Source: Massospora cicadina | Lineage: Eukaryota > Entomophthoromycota > Entomophthoromycetes > Entomophthorales > Entomophthoraceae | Length of the DNA stretch: 64,000 nucleotides | Assembly (NCBI GenBank): GCA_022478985.1 | Contig: JAKSZP010006608.1 | Coordinates: 186,001-250,000, forward strand | Direction of reading: 5' to 3' | In this document: positions 23,850 through 37,039 of the stretch, piece after piece | Layout of the letters: each line of letters begins with the position of its first letter | Numbering within the stretch: the stretch's first letter is position 1 | Notes under the pieces: generated by a model | What the model saw: the letters and a program-made list of their open reading frames with translations, nothing else | What the model was told of the DNA's origin: nothing | Database searches by the model: none | Translations under genes and position numbers: made by a program

Positions 23850-26150
23850 CCAGAGAAACATTCTTACAATAATGAAGTTTTGACTACCTTACTCTCTTTA
23901 TTATAGGGTTGTACTGCAATTTCTTGTCACCAAACACTATTAAGTTGAATTTTGGAATGCTATGACCAGTTTAAAAACTGAATTAACAAATCTGGCCCAG
24001 CTCTTCGCCTCCAAAATAGCACTTCAGGCTTTGCAAGGATTAGTAGATTTAGTTTTTGAAGATGTAAACAACCTTCAAGGACGCATGAAGGCCCTCAATA
24101 TTCAAAAATATTCAATGGATATATTTTCCTCTTCAGTGGAAGGGCCGCCTCTAATGTCAGTCCATTTTATTCAGTCATTAGTCCATCCTAGTACCAAGTT
24201 AAACCCTTCCTTCAAAGATAAGTCCCCAGAAAAAGGGAGCATCTTATTTTTCTTGTACTTCTACAAAATTGCAATGGAGGAAGCTAACAATCACCAACAG
24301 CTCAGACAGAATTAACAACTGTCTTAGCCGCCTAGCTCAGGATATAATGGCACCTAGTTGATGACCTTTGAATCTGGGAAAGGGCCAAAGTTGTTCTATT
24401 TTTGGGAGTTTAGGAGTGACTTTACCCTAGTTAGCCAGAAACAGGTATATATAGGATTAAGTTTTAATTGGGTAGAATAAATCATTGAGTCCACCCATAG
24501 ATTTTATCTTGATGCTTAGACTTTGGTTGCTGGAAACTTCCTAATGTTATATGAAGATATCTCCGCTTCTTTATTGTACTTCAAAACATTCCTGATGTCC
24601 AACTCTACCCTATAGCGTTGAATTCTCATCTTACATCCTTCCTGCATATCAAAGAGGCCATTATGGAGATCCCTGCCAGCTTGATTAACCTCCCAAGTTA
24701 CACAGTCCAAACAATAAGTCGCAGTCTCAGGTTTTAGCGGCAACAATTCCCAACTCTCCCTCCTTCAACTTATTTTGCTCCTTTTGTAAAGGACCACCCA
24801 TACTGCACTTCTGCCATCATCTTTTTCACTATAAGGCACCAAATGATTGGCCATCATAGGGAAAGAGGCTTCATCTTCTGACAAAATTCTAGTGCCTCTG
24901 CCGCCCCATTTATGTCTAGTATCTTGGGTTGCTCCATATTAGCTGCTCCTGCCAACGTCAACGTGCCTCATAGGGTCAAAGCAATAGAGACCTTAAACTG
25001 TACTGACCTTATATTGGTCATTTACCCAATAGCACCCTTACAGTCAACTCCTCTAGCGAGAGCCAAGCATTATTTTACAAAACTTTCCAACAAATTTACA
25101 ATCCCCATGCCTGACCAAAACAAAATACTCCATTCACCTCAATACAATTTATCTACTAATAATTTATTAGCCATTTATTCTCAATTTGGATATTCAGTAG
25201 TATGAGTAGAGGTAGTCATTCACAAAGTTAAAATCCTGTCTATGATTGATACCAGCTCTACAGTTAACATTATATCCTTCAGACTTATCCAAAAACAAAA
25301 TTGTTCTGGATTTAATTCATGAAGCTGAATATGGGATGGCGGTGAATCAGCCTACTAAAGTGATCAGGTCATATTATGCCTTACCCTTTATTCCAGGAAA
25401 GTGTTGATTACTGATCTCACTATTGCTTTAGAAAATGATAATTACAAATACTATAGTAGAGTACAATTAATGCAAGAGTCCAGCTTTATTATCAATCATA
25501 AGGAAAATATCTCTCTCTTATGAATCATATACCATTAATATTTGATCTCCTAATCAAAGATAAAGGGCCCCTGAAAAAACGAAAATGCCTTGTCAAATAT
25601 CACACCTCTATTTGCAAAGTAAAGTACCAAAACTTGAGGGCTAAAAAAAATTTACCACCTGAGGCTGTGGATGCTGAATATGAAATACCTCTATATGCCC
25701 CACCCCCATTAAGATACCACTGGTTCTCAAGTTATCATGGATTCAGATATTAGGATTCACATCTCATATAATCAAGCTTTGGAGTTAATTTGGACATCCT
25801 AACCCTTCTATCAAAGAAGCGTAGACATGTCCTGCAATTTTAGATTCCGCCTATTGGAATCTATATCCATTTTATTAGTAAATTTAACGAAACAGACCCT
25901 CCATGTTCTTCAATATGCCCTCATCACCTATGAAAACTATGTCTTATTATAAATATTGTCGTTGTTAGAAGTTTAAGTTCCTTATAAGGTTTAGGGTTTA
26001 AACCCCAACCCACAATAAAACTGGTTGAAAGTAAAGTTGGAGACAACCTTAACTTAATGAGCGCCAAAATGTAGAAGCCTTCCTTGAGAAATATAGCGAT
26101 ATCTTTTCATCAGGAACAGGTGATTACAGAAAACTGTCAGGAGTAATTCA
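23850..26150 (+). pseudogene. Element I gag and protease remnant
   Basis: Plus-strand gag starts at about 23962 (an open frame of 117 codons, including FKDKSPEKGSILFFLYFYKIAMEEA) and continues with stops through an LDDAI-equivalent block at about 24510-24570. The protease is visible at about 25215-25520 (MIDTSSTVNIIS, then ALENDNYKY), followed by a linker with a long open piece (25520-25753). All are broken by stops. The gag block and protease are the closest relatives here of those of elements A and C. Confidence 0.65.
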
Positions 26151-28640
26151 CTAAGTCAAAACTGAAGACCACCCCCAATCAAATCTTGAGCCTACCAAAA
26201 ATCTAAAGTTAGGGAAGCTCAAGTAGCTCTAGATTTAAAGCTACTGTTAAAAATTGGGCTATTTGTGCAATTTAAAATCCCGTGGTTTTATCTACTTTTT
26301 AATAATTTTTTAAAAGGATGGCGAGCACCAAGTGGTTATGGATTATCACTAACTAAATTCCATCACATGAAAAAATAGATATCTTTTACCTCAAATAGAT
26401 GATTCTTTACAATTAATGCAAGGATCACATTAATTTTAAAAATGGTTTTCACAAGTGGTATTGGAAAATTAATTTATCCCAGGAAGACTGAGAAAAATGC
26501 GCCCTCGTTTTTAGTGAAAGGTTACTTAGGCCTACTCAAATGCAGCATGGGTTATACAACCCCTACCACCTTCCAAATAGCCATGGATGGCTTATTAGGT
26601 GATTTAAAACACTCTTGTTTGGCAATTTCTCTTGATGATAATACTGTTTTTTGGCAAACATTTATTGAAACCTGGCACACCTAAGGGTATTTCAAAAATT
26701 TACACCAAATTTCCCTAAAGCTAAAGCCATCCAAAAGTTCCTTTTTTAAATTTAATACTTTTTCTGGGCCTTGGTGTAAGAAAGTCAAAATATCCTTAAT
26801 GGATGATAAAGCTACGGCCATTTCTAAAATGTCCTCCCTAAATCCCTACGTGATGTACAGGTCTTTTTAGGGATGGTGGGATATTACTACCAGTTTATTC
26901 CACACTTTGCCGGTACATCTGAAGTTTTAGTATATCTGTTAAAGAAAGAGACCCTTCCAGTGGAAAAAGGAGCAACAACTGGTTCTTTACCAATTACACG
27001 TAGCTCTCTCCCACTCTCCTGTACTTGTACATCCTAATTTAATAAACCAATTTTACTACTCAATGATGCAAACATTATAGCTATTGGAGCTATTTTATCC
27101 CAGCAAGACTAGTTTAGTGGATCATCTCATTGCTTATTGTAGCAAAGCCCTTTCAAAAACTGAATGCAACTTTATTGTTATAGAGTGAGATTGCTTGAGA
27201 GTATTACTGGCTACTAAGAATTTTTGACTTTGGATATATGGGAACCATTTTACCATAATAACTACCCATTCTTTATTACAATGGCATCAGCAAACGAAGG
27301 ATCCTGATGGGAAACTAGCCCAGTGGGCTTTAAAACTTTAAGCTACAATTTTCCATTATTCATCATCCAGTTCCCATACATCAAAATGCAGATTTTTTTC
27401 CAGGTTACCCATATTAACTTTAACTGAACCTGAAGAAATTTTGACTCTAAGATCTTTTAACCCAACCGCACTTATTGAAAAATGAGTCCCCGTTTATTAA
27501 AAAATAATTTTCAAATAGTTCAGCATATCCAGGACGAAAACGGCGACCTGTAAAAGATTGTGTCACAAAATTGGTTAAACTACATATCACCTTCAGCTCA
27601 CATAGATGCTATATCAGAAGGACATCTGCAAGTCAGCCGCGAAGTATTAAGAAAACTCACCAGTGGCTTAAGATTTAATGTTACTGGAAGGGATACTCAA
27701 CTCAATTAGAGAACTATTAGAGTTCTGTCTGGTATGTAAAAGTCAAGCTGGACTTAATCCTCAACCTCAAAATCCAGTGGTTCCACCCTATGAACCCTTC
27801 CATACTATAAGTATTGACGCTGTGGGTACACTCCCTCAAGCATTTAATGGCCATCGATTCCTCATTCTGGCTGTGGATTATCTAACAAGTGGATTGAAGC
27901 TATATCCCTAATACCGCTTTAGCAAAAGCTACCATAGTTTCTATATAATTGAATTATTACCCAAATTGGGTGCCCTAACATAATTCTCTAATAATGGTCA
28001 AGATTTTGATCATCACAGATGAATAAAAAAACCAAATTGATGATGTCCACTCAAATTTTTGCACTCCTTATTATCCTATAATCAATGGAATGGTAAAGTG
28101 TGTAACAGTACATTAACTTCAACTTTCCGGAAATTGGCCTCAACTGACCCTCTACAATGGCCGCAATATTTACCTAATGCATTCCTTGTCTATCAGATAG
28201 GTTGTCATCGGATTTTTTAGATGTCTCCTTTCCAAGCTCTGTATTTAAGAAATCCCCAATGTCTTTTAAAGTGAAAGCCAAGTTTTATCAAACCTCTTCC
28301 TGACTCCCCTGAAAATACTATGAGAATTATCACTAATTATTTTATCTGACTTCAGGCCTTGTCTTCTGAAAATTTGTCTGCTACTTTTATCAGTGATACT
28401 GATCAGTTTAAAAATAAGCATGATCCTCTGCATACCTTCCAACTGGGTAAATTAGCTCTTTTCTATCATCATTGACCTGGCGGATGCAATACCTAAATGG
28501 GTTATAACTTGTCAGGATCCTACAAAGTTATTTATAAACAATTAATTAACACTTCTTAGTGTAGGTCACTCACGGAATTGTGATCAATCAAGATATAGTC
28601 AATTACTCTATTCTATGACCTCTACACCTAGACCTAGAAG
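26151..28640 (+). pseudogene. Element I reverse transcriptase, RNase H and integrase
   Basis: Decayed pol. Reverse transcriptase at about 26160-26900: a KDGEHQVVMDY-like motif, then YTTPTTFQIAMDGLLGDL and the disrupted active-site strand LAISLDDNTVF. RNase H at about 27000-27350, with a SKALSKTECNFIV-like stretch. Integrase: finger at about 27600-27750 (CLVCKSQ), core at about 27800-28150 (ISIDAVGTLPQ ... HRFLILAVDYLT). C-terminal tail to about 28560. Domain order is standard Ty3/Gypsy. Many stops; not functional. Confidence 0.72.
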
Positions 28641-28643
28641 GGC

Positions 28644-28919
28644 TGTTATTGGGATTCTGGAATTAACCAAGGATTCAAGAGTGATGCCAGGATTTGTTCC
28701 CAATCTAAAGGTTTAGATGAAACCATTGTCAGTAATAATTTTGACTAAATTTGTAATGTCTCTTTATTTCAGTGTTTGACTCCAATCTATGCAATCAAAT
28801 GTTAATTGACATAATCTTTCCAATAAGGGATTTCAAACCTGATCTATGATATGATCAAATCTTGTTTGACAGAAGTAACTAGAATGTCACAGAATCCCTG
28901 ATTGCAGGTTAGTATAGAT
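28644..28919 (+). repeat. 3' LTR of element I, left part
   Basis: Begins TGTTATTGGGATTC after a purine run (AGAAGGGC, probable polypurine tract). Interrupted at 28919 by insertion J; resumes at 30835. Confidence 0.72.
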
Positions 28920-30823
28920 GCTTTTTTAGCTTAGTGGTGCTTGCCTTAAAAAGGGGGGCCGCCACGCATCTTTATTTGCAAATGGGTCAAACAAAGGGAT
29001 TATTAGAAATAAAAAAAATCTAATGTGGCACTCAGATAACATCCTAGGAAGCCATATCAGATGGCGAGGAAGCTTTAGAATAACTTATGTCTAGAGCCCA
29101 CTTTAGCTAGTGGACCGTGGCAGACAGCATTGGGGTGGGAGCATCAGTGACATGGAGCATAAGGAGGTATAGTTGCAGCTTTTTTTCGTTTATGAGGCCA
29201 TCAGTATCCATTGCCTCAACGTATTGAGCAATTTGATGCTATGTGAAAGTGATAAGATTCAGCACACAAGCAAAAAACTTGATGCTCCAGAGGGTTTTGG
29301 GATAAGTTGGGCTAGAAAGAGAAGTTTTTGCTGCACTGATGTAAGCACAGCTCGCACCAAAAGCAAGCTCCTCAATTTCATATTTTGCATCCTCCTCAAA
29401 ATCATGGGGGAATTTTAAGATGGGAATACCCTCAACTAGGGGTTCCATTGCCCTATGGAGTTGTTGGCATAGGAGGTTGTTGGCAGGAGCTGCAGCAGCT
29501 TCAGCTGCTTTTTATTAATATTTTTATAAATTGGTAAATCATTTTGAGGGCGAAAATTGCAGGGCCATGATTTGGGAGGATCAACAAAAAGTTCTCCTAA
29601 AGCAAAGTCTGACTTGACTTGGTACAGCCGTTAATCCTCATCAATCCATTTGAGAGCCTTGAATTGATTGGATACAGCCAGCACTGGGCCAGCCACCAGA
29701 ATTGCAGCTTTGGAAGAAGCTGATTGGCCACTTGCCATTGACCATGGCAGCTCAGCTGAAACTGAGTCAGCCATCAACTCAGGATTTCATAATACAGTCG
29801 ATTTGTTAGTATTTTTTAAATTTTCATTGGCTGCCATCTTAGAAGCGGTGCCAGAATTTGCCAAGGTTGGGGGTGGGAGGATTGAGTCCCATTTGAAAAA
29901 TTGAGCTAAACCAGCTACCAACCCAACACCAGTGTTATATTGGTGGATGCAGTAGAGGCAGAAGCTGTAGGGCACTTGTGCTTCTAGTGATCAAGCTCAA
30001 AGCACAAGGGGCAAATGGCGCAGCCATTTTCAACGTGTGCCTAGAATGGGTGATCAGGGGTGGATCTGATCACCATGCAAGGGGAAAGCGTGAGGTGAGT
30101 GTCATGGTGAAATAGGAACAATGTTGCAAAGGTGCACGTCCCTGCCAAACGATCTGCTCCATTAAGAACCACGAATTGCAATATGGGGTTTGCGCCATAA
30201 ATGGCCAACCCCTCCGTGAGCTCATGGCAGAAGCGTTTGGGGGAAAGATAGGAAGGCAACCTGGCGAACTGGGACACCAAAATGGCCTCATCCTGGAGCC
30301 AGGTTTGAATGATTGGAAGAAGGATTTTTTAAATCAATTTCAACTTAGATGCTGCATTTGCATCAGCCTTGGAATGGAAACTGAGGTCAAAATACCCCTT
30401 AAAGGGGTGAAAATCAATGAAGCCAGCAGGTTTAAACACTGACGTGGCCATCTTAATGATGGTCGCACTTGCATATGGGAAAAGGATCACATATTCAACC
30501 TGGAGGCCAAAACGCAAATCGCTCCATGGAAGTACCAAAGGGCTCCAGAGCACCGCCTAGAACTTGCAAGATGATGGGACAAGTCCTGAGGTGGACATAA
30601 CGCCCAGTAGTATTAGGGGCTAGCAAAGCCAGCCCAGGCGCATTTTGGCGTTGGCTGAAAGATTCCAGATGGCAGCGCAACACCACCCCAAGCTGTTGCA
30701 GCAGGTGTCAATGGCATCAACATCAAGGGAGCTTTGGCTCGATCAAATGGTCATTTTTTGTATGTTTTAAATTTAAATATCAATTTTGCTTTAATTTAGT
30801 TATCAAAGCAAAAGAGATCCAGC
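28920..30823 (-). mobile_element. Insertion J: LINE-like element with only an ORF1-type gene
   Basis: 1904-bp insertion inside the 3' LTR of element I, flanked by an 11-bp duplication TTAGTATAGAT/TTAGTACAGAT (28909-28919 and 30824-30834; 10 of 11 identical). That length fits target-primed LINE insertion rather than LTR integration (5 bp). On the minus strand it encodes pieces of an ORF1/gag-like protein (about 30690 down to 29200) with a CX2CX4HX4C knuckle (CPLCFELDH...C, near 29960-30020). No endonuclease or reverse transcriptase is seen. The strand's 3' end is A-rich (CTAAAAAAG). It may be a deletion derivative that uses another LINE's machinery, like mammalian HAL1. Confidence 0.6.
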
Positions 30824-30834
30824 TTAGTACAGAT

Positions 30835-31114
30835 CTCAGCTTGTAAGTGCTTAGAAATTATTCCTCAAGAATAATTCCCTGAACTCTTATATATTTGGGT
30901 TTGAAGGGAAATAAATATCAAATTCTATTTTACAACTAAATTTTGAGTAACACTAATTAATTAGCATATACAAGAAGTTTCCAATTAAGAGTTGTTTTCT
31001 TAATTTTGGACTTTAAATTTATCATATCAGAGTATGCCTTTTTAACATCCTTACTCATGGGGATTTGGTTGCCTGAATTCAATTGGATGAGTAAAGTTTT
31101 CCTTTGTCCTGACA
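30835..31114 (+). repeat. 3' LTR of element I, right part
   Basis: Continues the LTR after insertion J (GATCTCAGCTTGTAAGTGC, matching about 23538 in the 5' copy) and ends CCTGACA at 31114. Joined length about 556 bp against 548 bp in the 5' copy. Confidence 0.72.
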
Positions 31115-32820
31115 GTTAATGTTTAACAACACTATGGCAGGAGAGATGATCTGTAAGGAGCTAAACCTCATAGACGAACACTTTAGGCTCCTTCACTAAT
31201 GGTGCTGCCTGGACCATTCTTTCCATATTGTTGACAATAGGCCATATTGTGAGCAATATTTTACTATTTATGAAATTCTTTGAGATTACAATGGCTGAGG
31301 CGCCGCTATTAACTATCATGTATGAAATAAATCTTATGTATAAGTGTTGATATAAGAGCAATAAAAAGATTGGTTTAATTTGCGTTTAGTTAAAGAACAG
31401 TGGGAGATCAACTTAATTAAAAAAGATATTGATCTTCTATCAGAAGTTCATAAGCTTAGTATTCAATGCCTCCTGGAGTGAAGCCATTTTAATTACTTTC
31501 AAAGGGAGTAGATTGTCCAGCCTGTCTGACTTCCCATACTAGGATTATTCTGCAAGTTTTGTAGTGTAAGATTTGAAATCAACTTCATGTCCTTCCTTCT
31601 AAAGGTTTTTTGCTGGCTTTGAGTTACCACTAGTAATTAAAGAGGGTTGAATTTGTCCTGTTTTTGAAATGAAATAGATGACTGTTTAACAGTAGAATAT
31701 TTCTTATCTATTGTCAACTGCATCTTCCCTGATCCTCATAATTATAGGTAAAGAGACATACTTTATATTGGGACAATTTTTGGGGCATCTGGCAGCGTAG
31801 TGTCTTAAGGAGTCACAAATAAGAAGTTACTTTTGCAGAATCCCTGCCAAGGTCCGGCATTCCACGTCATGGGTAACTAGTCCTTACCACGTTTTTAGTT
31901 CTATCTTGCTGTTGAATAGAGAGGTTGTCACATATCTCTATGTCAGTTGTGTTAAAAGTGATCCCACATTGCTTTAAGTTCTCAATTATTGCTGAGGTGT
32001 CTAAGTTTTTTACTGATGCAGGCAATAGAGATAGATGTAGTTAAGGGTAAACCTTAGTAGCACTTTGAGGATCAATCTTCAAGCCAAATTGAGCCTTTGC
32101 AATTTCACCCATCTGAACCTGGTCCTCACTGTAAAAACCAAAATAGGAAACTCAGTGATGTCATCATTTTTTAATAACTAGATATTCAAGTACACAGCCT
32201 TTTGAATGGTCATCTTTCTAGGCTGTTAAACTCTAGTAACATGGCGTTTGTGGCATCTACAAAGCTCCAGTTGTCACATAAAAATATGTCATAATCAGGT
32301 TCAGGCTTTGATCTTTCAAAAATGTTATCATAATGTTAGCTTTAGGCAGATTTTGCTCCATGAATGGTCATCCTGAAATCATTAGTAAGGACTGTACAAT
32401 TCATGTTTTAATCAAATTTGGGTATGGTGACATGGTTGAACCACTGAATAGGTTAGAAAAACACTCCAGGGGCAGTGGTATTAAGGGCAGTTTGGGAAGA
32501 CCTAACATGGGGCCCAGGTTACTAGGTTTATTTAGAGCGATCTCAATCCTGATATAAAATTCTAGAGGAATGATGTAAGGCTGGTGTGCAGCCGGTATAG
32601 GGACACTGGGATTTTTTTGAGAAAATGCATACCCAACTCTGATGAATCATACTCAAATAATTTAGGTCTGACTTGATCTGGTACTTGAGGTTCACACTGG
32701 CAGCATCTTTCATTCAGGTCTGTTTTGATAAGCCGTTCCCATGTCACTCATTCTTCATAATCATGTTCTTATTACTGTTTATATTGTTTTATCATACAGA
32801 TTTCAGCTTAAAATTAATGC
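31115..32820 (-). pseudogene. Element L gag C-terminus and protease (minus strand)
   Basis: Minus-strand Gypsy remnant read from 32747 downwards: a gag-like frame at 32562-32747, a nucleocapsid knuckle at about 31760-31830 (a disrupted C..C...H....C ending LRHYAARCPK), and a protease start at about 31290-31330 (MIVNSGASAIVIS; the DSG motif reads NSG). It is cut at 31114 by the end of element I, so its pol is not here. Upstream it is interrupted by LINE K and continues at 38052-39085. Confidence 0.6.
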
Positions 32821-33149
32821 ATCAAGGTTCTATTTATTTTTATTTAACCAAGGCAAGCCAAAAAAGGGACGAACAATATCTTTATATGTAATGGGATAGG
32901 GGGAGGTTAAGTATAGTGAGATTTAGGCACCCAGAGTAAACGAACTACCCCTGTTGGCAGCCAGTACCAACAGGTATAGGGGGTTGGATGCCCTACTCCA
33001 AGGAATTTCCCCTATTATGGAGCAAGTGTGAAGGAAAGGGTCCATATGCAGAAACCAGACTGGGAGCCATAATTCAACGAGTTGTTGTTGCTTTAGAATC
33101 ATGTATCTGTATAGCCAGGCTTGGGAATGTTCCATTAAGTGTAGGTTAA

Positions 33150-36100
33150 TTTTGCTGATTGCCACACGGATGATTGGCATAGTTCCCTTGAAGGCATCCA
33201 GTGCTACGGGTGGATTGTCCACAGTTCAATGGCGACTGTCAGGGTTGGAGTGTGTGTGGTAATGGGGATTCAAGTTGGAGTGCGAGGAGGATTCTGGAGA
33301 TTGACAGCTCCTGGTCATTGTGGGTTCTTAACAGACGTGCAACTTCCCGCCATATGGCTCTAGATGGGGGGCATGCTTTGAGATGGTGGTGTAGGGTGCC
33401 ATCTTCTCCACACACTGCGCATGTTGCATAAAAAGAGTTGGAGCAGTCCGGTGTCCTGTAGGTGCTTCTGTAGCAGCGCTTGTTGTTAGCTCTTATCATT
33501 GGCTGGAGGAGAAGATGATCTGTTAGCCTCCATATTGCCTTCTGTGTTGTGAAGTAGTAGGATAATTTAGTGCATCCAGGTAGTCAACTTCTTGCAATGA
33601 ATGGGCCAAGTTATGTGTGTCCCTTTAAAGGTGATCATCTGGTTTCCTTAGCATGAAGTGAGCTCTGGGACTTCCCCTTCCCTGACTAGTGCCTGTGAGA
33701 GTGACGGTCCACTCTACGTTCCAAATGATGCTGAGGAGGCGTTTAAAGTGAGGGGAGTTCCATATGAGCTCACTTCATTGGGACGGTTTGCAAGGTATGT
33801 GAGCAGGCTGGACGGGTTGTGTAGGTTGGATAGTTTGAGCGCCTGCGAAAAGTTGGCCCTCACCGCTCTAGATTATTGTTGCTGTGGGAGGTCTGGGGCT
33901 AGGTCAATCTCTATCCAGGTGCCCAATATGTGGTTAGCGGCCCTCAGAGTCTATTAGGCCCAAGCCTCCGCTGGAGCGTGGGCTGAAGAGTGTTTCCACC
34001 CATACAGATGGCTGGGACCCACACCACAGACATCCCTGGATAATTTGCGCGGACTGAGGATATGAATGTAGGTGAGAAGGAGATTGCATGGGCGGAACCA
34101 CAGCATCAATTGGATTAATGTGTTGGCAACCGTTACTTGCCTTGTTAGTCCTGGGGATTTTCCCTTAAGGGAGGCGACACAGTTGGACATCTGCTGTAGT
34201 AGGTTGTTCTCAATTGTCTCATTGGCATACCCCACTGTTTCCAGCCATATTCCAAGGCGGCGGACAGGGTTGGTTTAAAGAGGTGAAGCAAAGGGTAGGA
34301 TGAGTGGGTTTTTCTTGTGAGGGGTGTGAGGCTTGGGTGTTGTGGCCCAGTTATTAGTGTACTTGCCTAGGAGGATTATTTCCATTTCTTTTTTGTTGAG
34401 AGATGCGTTACTCACAATTGAAAATTCCTCCAGGGGTTTCAGCTGTTGGTCATCATTTTTGTTAGCTATACCTGTCACGCGGTCATCTGCAAAGGCTATT
34501 ATCTTGACTGTTGGTTGGCCTTGTGCAGTTATGCCCATGGGGCATGAGTCAGTGATGCAAAGGAGCGGATCAATAATGAAGTTATACAGCGGTGGCTGAG
34601 GGGGCCCCTTTGTTTAAGCCCTCAGTGTGGTGATCATATAGGTTAGAAAGCCAGTGGTGCATATAGCCATGGATGCAGATTCTGTAAGGAGCATCGCCCA
34701 ATTTATGAATCTGGGTAGGAGTTTAAAGGCGCTTAGGCATCCCTTCAGGTACAGCCAACTAACGCGATCACATGGCTTCTCCTGGTCTAGGAATACCAGG
34801 GCTCCAGTTGCTTTGGACTGACATATGTTAGCGAAGGAGTTTATATTGGTCCAGATTGAATGCCATGGTATGAACCCAAACTGATTGGGCGACAGGACTT
34901 TGGAGGCTATTGTGCATAATATATTAGCTAGAAATTTTTTTAATAGTTTTGTATCAGTGTTAGAGAGTGCTATTGGGCGCCAGTTGGCCAGGTACAGTTT
35001 GTCGCCCTTTTTAAACAGTGTTATGGCATAGGAGTCTTGGCCACAAGGTAGGAAACGTGTCTCCAGCAGGCACTGGTTCATTGATGCCATAGAGAGGGGG
35101 GCGATTTTCTAAAAGTATTTTTTTGTAAAATTCAAAGGGTATCCCATCAGGCCCTGGACATTTCACTGTGGTGCACTGCGGACTTTGTCCCAGATCTCCT
35201 CCTGTGTGATTAGGTTTAGGAGGTTATAGTCCAGCAGTGTGCTTTGTATTCCAGCAGTATGTATAGATTCTTCAATTTTTTAGGGGTCAGTTGGGGTGTC
35301 GCAGCTTAGTTTGGTGTAGTAGCGGTGTACTTCCTCCTTGACCTCAGATGGGTCAGTTGCCATGGTTCCATCATCTTTGCATACCTGTGTGCATGTGAGA
35401 TGGTTTCCGTGGGAGTGAAATTAGTAGAAGAATTATGTTAAGAAGATTTCTCCTTCTTTTATGAACTTACCTTTTCTCAAAACTTTGATTCTGTGCTAGT
35501 GTTTGAAGGTAAGGGCGTTTAGGCGGGCAAATATTTCCGCCCATTTATACCACCAGTTGGGGCTGTAGCTGGACTTTAGAGTGTTGAGTTTGAAGCGGTC
35601 CAGTTCTGCCAAGGTGCACCTGATTGTGGATGCATTGGCAATGTACTTACACAAGGTGAGTGGCGCATTTTGTTTATTAGTTTGACTTTGTAACTTGCCC
35701 AGGTTTTAGTGGGGTCCAATATGAATGGAGTTGTGAATTCTGGATTTATGGTCTTGTATTTAACCCAGTTGGATATTTTGGGCATTTTTATATTTTCTTG
35801 GTGTAACTCTCTCCAGGTTGCCGCCTGTGTGGGAGTTCAGGTTGGTGAAAGCTGCACCAAAGTGAGTCAGTGGTCGGAGAAGTTGATACCTTTTTTTGAG
35901 AAGTTAAGATGTTCAAGTGGTGGGTTTTTGGGGCGATGATGAAGTCAATGCAGCTCATTGAGATGGCATTCCCTCGCATATGTTGGTGTGGGTCATGTGG
36001 GGGAGATGTGGTGACTCAGTGGGAGGTTAATGTGTAGAGCAAGGGATGCCTTCATTGTCTGGAATTCGATGTATCCTGGGGTATCTCTGGGTTTAAGCCA

Positions 36101-36470
36101 TTGGTTTATGTTTGGGTTAGACCAGCAGTTAAAGTCGCCCATAAGGATGATATCTGGTGGGAGGATGAGTGTTGGGATGGTTTTGAGGAATTGTTTCCTC
36201 TCAGCTGCAGTGCATGGTGCGTAGATGCATGCTATCAAGATTGTGTCCTTTTGGTATGAGATCGTTGCTACCAGGATGTGACCATGCATATATGAAGAGG
36301 AGTTAAATATTTTTATTTTTTTTGTTATTGTGGACAACCACCCCACAGTGGGACGTCCATACCAATTGGGATGGTGAGACCCTGGATGACCAGGATCCCT
36401 CTTCCCTCTGTAGAAAGTGGGTTACTTAGATGGCCAAAATATCTACAGGGGTTTTTTCAGGAAGTCCAGT
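33150..36470 (-). pseudogene. LINE K ORF2: endonuclease, reverse transcriptase, C-terminal zinc motif
   Basis: Read on the minus strand. Endonuclease: 35993-36346, with the metal-binding block MGDFNCWSNP, then 35576-35979. Reverse transcriptase: 34614-35090 (KKGDKLYLANWRPIALSNTD, LSPNQFGFIP, ALVFLDQEK) and 34275-34538 with the catalytic AFADD (about 34490-34506). The C-terminal region 33239-33499 has CAVCGEDGTLHHHLKACP, a CX2CX7HX4C-type motif typical of LINE ORF2 ends. Frame changes and stops separate these blocks, so the protein is not made as a unit. The endonuclease Asn and both RT aspartates are retained. Confidence 0.75.
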
Positions 36471-37039
36471 TTTTTGGATTTAGACGATTGAGCCCTGGCT
36501 CCCATGATGTATAAAGTCCCTATTGACACTGAGGTGCCCATGGCGCCTCAGGAGCGGTTGGGAGGGATGTCAGGTCCTATCCCAGCACACCATTTCTGGT
36601 ACCTGCTCAATGTCATTGGGCCTGTCCAATTTGTGTTAGTGTCCAATCCCTTACCCTGTGCCAATTTCGTACAGGTCTTGCTGTTGTATGGGTTTGAGTC
36701 AGTCTACACCCACTCATGACTCATGGTGGTTCAGTGCAGTGTGTTGATTGTTTTCTGTGGTTGCAGGATTCGAATTTGAAGATATAGATCCCACATTTTC
36801 GCCAATAGTTGAGCTGAATTGTTGGCTAAATTTGCTTGATTGATACCATATGGTGATTCAGTCTAATTGTTGAGAAAATTTTCATCTTAGGTATTCTACT
36901 CTGATTGGTTGGCTTGGTTAATTTCCTCTATGTCCTCTTGAATTTAGACGGTGTGATGGAGGAGGCCGCAAGTGATACAGCCGTGGCCTCTTCCCTTTTT
37001 CTGGCCTTCTGCGCCATTTTTCGCACTTTAGGTGATACT

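Noticed and set aside
33658..33957. Plus-strand frame of 99 codons inside LINE K
   Set aside because: It is antisense to LINE ORF2 and shows no independent domain.
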